Translations under genes and position numbers: made by a program
The notes under the pieces: model-generated
The model's database searches: none
What the model was told of the DNA's origin: nothing
The model's input: the letters and a program-made list of their open reading frames with translations, nothing else
Shown here: one piece after another, positions 60,439-64,000 of the stretch
Numbering within the stretch: the stretch's first letter is position 1
How the letters are laid out: each line of letters begins with the position of its first letter
Assembly (NCBI RefSeq): GCF_052161655.1
Contig: NZ_CP197418.1
Coordinates: 434,001 to 498,000, forward strand
Origin: Novipirellula sp052161655
GTDB lineage: Bacteria > Planctomycetota > Planctomycetia > Pirellulales > Pirellulaceae
Length of the DNA: 64,000 nucleotides
Direction of reading: 5' to 3'

Positions 60439-60619
60439 CGGACGCTCCCTTGCGCGTGCTCTGATCATGTGCAAATCCGAGTGACCCGACGGCAATCGCT
60501 GCGGGCTTTACCGCTCTTTCTGCTGCCGCTGTCGTCTTGCTTACTCAATCCTGTTTCACCTCTGCGGCTAAGGCTGCGCGGTCGGTGTTGCCCGCTGGAA
60601 ATCTGTTGAGAATGAACCC

Positions 60620-62047
60620 ATGTTGAAAACTTTAAGATCGCTATTGAGAGCCTTCATTGGTCCCGCAATTATCATGATTGCCGTCGCGGTGATCTGGTTC
60701 TTTCGAGCCGAATTGTTGGGTAGCCATGAGGCGAGTGAATCGCCTGCAGAAGAGCAATCGAGCAATCCGGCTGAGAAGCAAACGGTACTGGAAATCAGTA
60801 CCCAGGCCAGGAAAAATCTGGGTTTGGTATCTGCACCAGCCAGGCCGCAAGAATATTGGAGAACGGTCGTCATTCCTGGTGAAGTTGCTGACCGACCGGG
60901 GCTGTCCGATCGTGGCGTTACATCGCCAGCCGTCGGTGTCGTCACGGCGATTCATGCGTTCCCGGGCGACACGATGCGACCGGGCGAGCCGCTGTTCTCG
61001 CTGCGTTTGTTCAGCGAGTACTTGCAAGCCACACAGACGCAGTTGTTCAAGGCGCGGCAGGAAACCGCCATTGTGAAAGCCGAAATCGACCGGTTGTCCG
61101 GAGCGGTCAGCATCGGTGCCGTTTCGCGTTCCAAGATGATCGAGTTGGAGAGCGAAATCAGTCGCCAGAACACATTGATCCAAGCCGCTCGCCAGGAGTT
61201 GCTGACGCGAGGTCTGACTCCGGAGCAAGTGCAGCAGATCGAATCCGGAACATTCGTTTCCACTGTCGACGTGGTCGCTCCGCCCGTGCGAGATTTCGAC
61301 GCGTTCGCAAATCGTACAGTGCCTCAGGAAATCCAGCAGGTCAATTTTGTTAACGAATTAGCGGAGGACCAGCCGATCGCTTACGAGGTTCAAGAGCTGG
61401 CCGTCGAACTGGGGCAACAGGTGCAAGCGGGCCAATTGCTTGCGAACTTATCGAATCACCAGATGCTTTATATCGTCGGTCACGCATTCAAACGCGAGGC
61501 TGCGTTTCTCGAACAAGCTGCCCAGGAAAGGCGGCCAATCGAAATCGAGTTCGCCGAGGATCAAGGTGGGCGTTGGCCGCAGTTGGATCAGACGTTCAAC
61601 ATTCGTCATCTGTCGAACTCGATCGATACAAACAGCCGGACGTTTGACTTCTTTGTTCCGTTGTCAAATCAATCGCGATCCTACGGCGACCAGGGACGTG
61701 TCTTCATCGTTTGGCGTTTTCGCCCTGGCCAACGGGCTCGCATCCATGTCCCTGTGGAAAAGTTCGATGACGTATTTGTGCTGCCTGCGGAGGCGGTTGT
61801 GCGAGAGGGGCCCGAGGCGTACGTGTTCCGGCAAAACGGTGATCTGTTTAAACAGATTCCTGTTCATGTTCTGCACGAAGATCGACGCTCGGTTGTGATC
61901 GCCAACGATGGCGGCATCACGATCGGAGCTTTCTTAGCACAAAACTCAGCCGCCTCGCTCAATCGTGTGCTCAAGTCACAGTCGGCTAGCGGAAAAGAAC
62001 CCGGTGTGCATGTTCACGCCGACGGCACAACTCACGCGGCCCACTAA
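60620..62047 (+). CDS. CusB-like periplasmic adaptor of heavy-metal RND efflux system
   Basis: The 475-residue protein has an N-terminal membrane helix (about 13-33, IGPAIIMIAVAVIWFFRA), a lipoyl-like domain with VVTAIHAFPGDTMRPGEPLF, a helical hairpin with YLQATQTQLFKARQETA, then beta-barrel segments with YEVQELAVELGQQVQAGQLL and PGQRARIHVPVEKFDDVFVL. The C-terminus is His-rich (HVHADGTTHAAH), as befits metal handling. It links the RND pump to the outer-membrane channel; no TolC-type gene is in the window. It precedes the pump gene by 13 bp. Confidence 0.9.
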   Translation: MLKTLRSLLRAFIGPAIIMIAVAVIWFFRAELLGSHEASESPAEEQSSNPAEKQTVLEISTQARKNLGLVSAPARPQEYWRTVVIPGEVADRPGLSDRGVTSPAVGVVTAIHAFPGDTMRPGEPLFSLRLFSEYLQATQTQLFKARQETAIVKAEIDRLSGAVSIGAVSRSKMIELESEISRQNTLIQAARQELLTRGLTPEQVQQIESGTFVSTVDVVAPPVRDFDAFANRTVPQEIQQVNFVNELAEDQPIAYEVQELAVELGQQVQAGQLLANLSNHQMLYIVGHAFKREAAFLEQAAQERRPIEIEFAEDQGGRWPQLDQTFNIRHLSNSIDTNSRTFDFFVPLSNQSRSYGDQGRVFIVWRFRPGQRARIHVPVEKFDDVFVLPAEAVVREGPEAYVFRQNGDLFKQIPVHVLHEDRRSVVIANDGGITIGAFLAQNSAASLNRVLKSQSASGKEPGVHVHADGTTHAAH

Positions 62048-62060
62048 GGAAACACATTCA

Positions 62061-64000
62061 ATGCTTGACGCAATCATCAAATTTTCGCTGCGTTACCGCA
62101 TGCTAGTCGTCGTCGTCAGTCTGTTTGTATTGGTCTACGGATCATACTTGGCTGCGCAGATGTCGATCGACGTTTTTCCGGACCTGGATCGCCCTCGAGT
62201 GGTCATCATTACGGAAGCTCCCGGACTTGCGACCGAAGAAGTCGAGACGCTGGTGACGCAGCCGATCGAGATTGCGCTGATGGGTGCTAACGGCGTCCAA
62301 GCGGTTCGCAGTCAATCGACGGCGGGATTGAACGTGATCTATATCGAGTTCGATTGGTCAACGGAGATTCGTGCCGCTCGTCAAACCGTGCAAGAACGAT
62401 TGTCCACGCTGGAGGGTATATTGCCCGCTGGAATTCGTCCGCAGATGACACCGCCGTCCTCGATCATGGGCCAGATTATTGTCGCGGGGATTTACCGGCA
62501 AAATGGTCCTAGCGGTGGACGTCTCACTCAGGTCGGCAATACCGAAATGATGGCCGAGATGGTCATCAGCGAAAACCAGAACTTTCAGATCCGTGTTTGG
62601 AAGCCAGGCAATCGCCATGACCTTTCAACGTGGCAGCAAGTTCAGACACAGGAAATTCAATGGGACGACGATCCTGAATTTAATATCTCGAAAACTGAGC
62701 CGACGGCGCTAGCCGCGGGTATCTTGGGAATAACGTCGACGAACAAAGGGCCCGAGGCTAGCGTCTACGGCTCACAACTCGCACCCGTTGGCACTGCCGA
62801 GATCAGAATTAACGGCAAGTCACACGACGCACATTTTTACAGTGATGCCAAGCAACAATTGGAATTGCGCACCGTCGCGGACTGGATCATTCGACCGCGA
62901 CTGCTGAAAGTTACCGGCGTGGCGGAAGTGTTCATGCTCGGCGGCGACCGCAAACAGTACCAAATCCTGATTGATCCGACCGCGCTGCTCGAATATGACG
63001 TCACGGTTCAAGAGGTTGAACAGGCGCTACGAGCCAGCAATATCAACACCAGCGGTGGCTTCGCCGTCACGGGCGAGACCGAGCGACCGATTCGAATTTT
63101 GGGACGGTTGGGTCCAGAATCACGGGTCGTGATCGAAGACTTGAAGAAAGTCCCCGTTGGCAACCATCCCAAGCGTTCCGTCTTGCTCGAACAAGTCGCA
63201 CGCGTCACCGAGGGAGCGCAGTTCAAGCGTGGTGACGGAAGCGTCAACGGTCGCCCGGGAATCGTGTTCACGACCGTCAAGCAACCTCACGTTGATACAC
63301 GTGATCTGAGCGATGCGGTCGCGGAGGCATTTGTCGAGGTCGAGGCATCATTGCCCGCAGACATCATCGTTAACTCGGAACTATTCCGGCTCAGAAACTT
63401 TATCGACCGAGGCATCTTCAATGTTGCCGAGGCACTCGTGATCGGTGCGGTGCTGGTCATCATCGTGCTGTTTCTGTTCCTGCTGAACTTTCGCACAACG
63501 TTTATTACGCTCACTGCGATCCCTCTTTCGCTCGTCCTGACAACGCTTACTTTCCGCATTATGGGTTGGTTGAGCGGAACGGAGCTTTCCATCAACGTGA
63601 TGACGCTCGGCGGAATCGCCGTTGCGATGGGAGAACTCGTCGACGATGCGATCGTCGATGTTGAAAACATTTTTCGTCGACTTAAGCAGAACAACCTGTT
63701 ACCGATCGAAAAACAGAAATCATCCATCGTCATTACCTTCGAGGCGAGCAAAGAGATTCGTAGTTCGATCGTGTTTGGAACGGCGGTCGTGATCCTTTCC
63801 TTCATGCCGTTGTTCGCACTGTCAGGCGTCGAAGGTCGCTTGTTCACGCCGCTGGGTTTCGCCTACATCGTGTCAATTTTGTCGTCGTTCGTCGTGTCGA
63901 TGACCGTTACGCCAGTGCTTTCCTATTATCTGCTGCCGAACTCGCGTGCCACGCACCACGAAGGCGATGGTTTTTTGTTGCACAGCTTGAAAGCGATCGC
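62061..64000 (+). CDS. CusA/CzcA-like heavy-metal RND pump, N-terminal part (cut by window end)
   Basis: The frame is open from ATG 62061 to the window end (646 codons). It starts with helix 1 (LVVVVSLFVLVYGSYLAAQM) and the porter region (VETLVTQPIEIALMGANGVQ, then ADWIIRPRLLKVTGVAEVFM). Later come the helices of the pore: ALVIGAVLVIIVLFLFLLNF, then GELVDDAIVDVENIFRRLKQ, the heavy-metal-efflux motif with two Asp in helix 4. About 120 extra residues stand between MGQIIVAGIY and LRTVADW, where usual members have about 20; part of this is coded by a palindromic repeat (62696-62774). Metal specificity is not assignable (copper/silver or zinc/cobalt). Confidence 0.9.
   Translation, partial: MLDAIIKFSLRYRMLVVVVSLFVLVYGSYLAAQMSIDVFPDLDRPRVVIITEAPGLATEEVETLVTQPIEIALMGANGVQAVRSQSTAGLNVIYIEFDWSTEIRAARQTVQERLSTLEGILPAGIRPQMTPPSSIMGQIIVAGIYRQNGPSGGRLTQVGNTEMMAEMVISENQNFQIRVWKPGNRHDLSTWQQVQTQEIQWDDDPEFNISKTEPTALAAGILGITSTNKGPEASVYGSQLAPVGTAEIRINGKSHDAHFYSDAKQQLELRTVADWIIRPRLLKVTGVAEVFMLGGDRKQYQILIDPTALLEYDVTVQEVEQALRASNINTSGGFAVTGETERPIRILGRLGPESRVVIEDLKKVPVGNHPKRSVLLEQVARVTEGAQFKRGDGSVNGRPGIVFTTVKQPHVDTRDLSDAVAEAFVEVEASLPADIIVNSELFRLRNFIDRGIFNVAEALVIGAVLVIIVLFLFLLNFRTTFITLTAIPLSLVLTTLTFRIMGWLSGTELSINVMTLGGIAVAMGELVDDAIVDVENIFRRLKQNNLLPIEKQKSSIVITFEASKEIRSSIVFGTAVVILSFMPLFALSGVEGRLFTPLGFAYIVSILSSFVVSMTVTPVLSYYLLPNSRATHHEGDGFLLHSLKAI
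62696..62774. repeat. Palindromic repeat inserted in frame in the RND pump gene
   Basis: The arm 62696-62719 (starting TGAGCCGACGGCGCTAGCCG) matches the reverse complement of 62751-62774 in 20 of 24 positions, with a 31-base loop. The core GGCGCTAGCC is the same as at 115-124. In the pump the segment reads TEPTALAAGILGITSTNKGP and continues EASVYGSQL, with no stop, so the repeat is translated. Confidence 0.85.

Noticed and set aside
62061..64000. Frameshift or pseudogene in the RND pump caused by the repeat
   Set aside because: Reading through by eye the frame stays open across 62696-62774 and family motifs follow in the same frame; the gene only lacks its end because the window stops.

Overview
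The window looks like a chromosomal segment of a Pirellulaceae planctomycete (Rhodopirellula or a close relative). I infer this from the content and style of the genes: an FHA/GAF/adenylyl cyclase, a Ser/Thr kinase beside a PP2C phosphatase, a GT61 glycosyltransferase, a sulfotransferase, a GH62 enzyme, many secreted proteins without known relatives, and an unusual density of palindromic repeats between and inside genes. No tRNA, rRNA, CRISPR array, integrase or transposase was seen.

Layout. 1-2500: three Tad-type pilus minor-subunit genes (TadE, vWA/TadG-like, TadE) on the minus strand. 2500-3060: a doubtful small ORF and a 57-residue coiled-coil protein. 3077-11749: a two-gene lipid/polyketide operon, a fatty acyl-AMP ligase with its own carrier domain feeding a single highly reducing type I PKS (KS-AT-DH-ER-KR-ACP). 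12100-17700: small planctomycete proteins, a putative membrane-anchored RNase-like domain, a zinc-ribbon protein, a methyltransferase-like protein, a YdjM-like membrane protein and a GT61 glycosyltransferase. 17869-19570: a kinase/phosphatase pair.

19662-32705 is a complete nitrate assimilation cluster on the minus strand: NrtA, NrtB, two ATPases, a GAF-like protein, a DmsB-DmsC fusion, the molybdoenzyme NasA, the siroheme nitrite reductase NirA, and a FAD/NADPH flavoprotein with an RnfB-type Fe-S domain. A divergent outer-membrane porin (33353-34999) probably lets the substrate in. The quinol-type DmsBC partner beside a cytoplasmic assimilatory nitrate reductase is the least conventional wiring in the window.

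35144-40870 holds a secreted protein, the adenylyl cyclase, a lipase-like hydrolase and an MsrB lipoprotein. 41468-45660 is an operon of a DsrE-like secreted protein plus a three-part ABC exporter (HlyD, FtsX permease, ATPase). Then come proB, a divergent purF, an aminoglycoside-phosphotransferase-like kinase, and an accessory-looking stretch (50400-54200) with unknown secreted proteins and a sulfotransferase. 54924-59836 is a tightly overlapped trio: FMN-binding protein, GH62-like protein and a NapH-NapG-like polyferredoxin. The window ends in a metal efflux locus: a His-rich secreted protein, a CusB-like adaptor and a CusA-like RND pump that runs off the edge.

The most unusual sequence-level signal is the repeat population. 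At least eight palindromic repeat types occur. Two sit in frame inside protein genes: a 30-bp tandem array in the adenylyl cyclase, with a 29/30-identical intergenic copy nearby, and a 79-bp inverted repeat in the RND pump.
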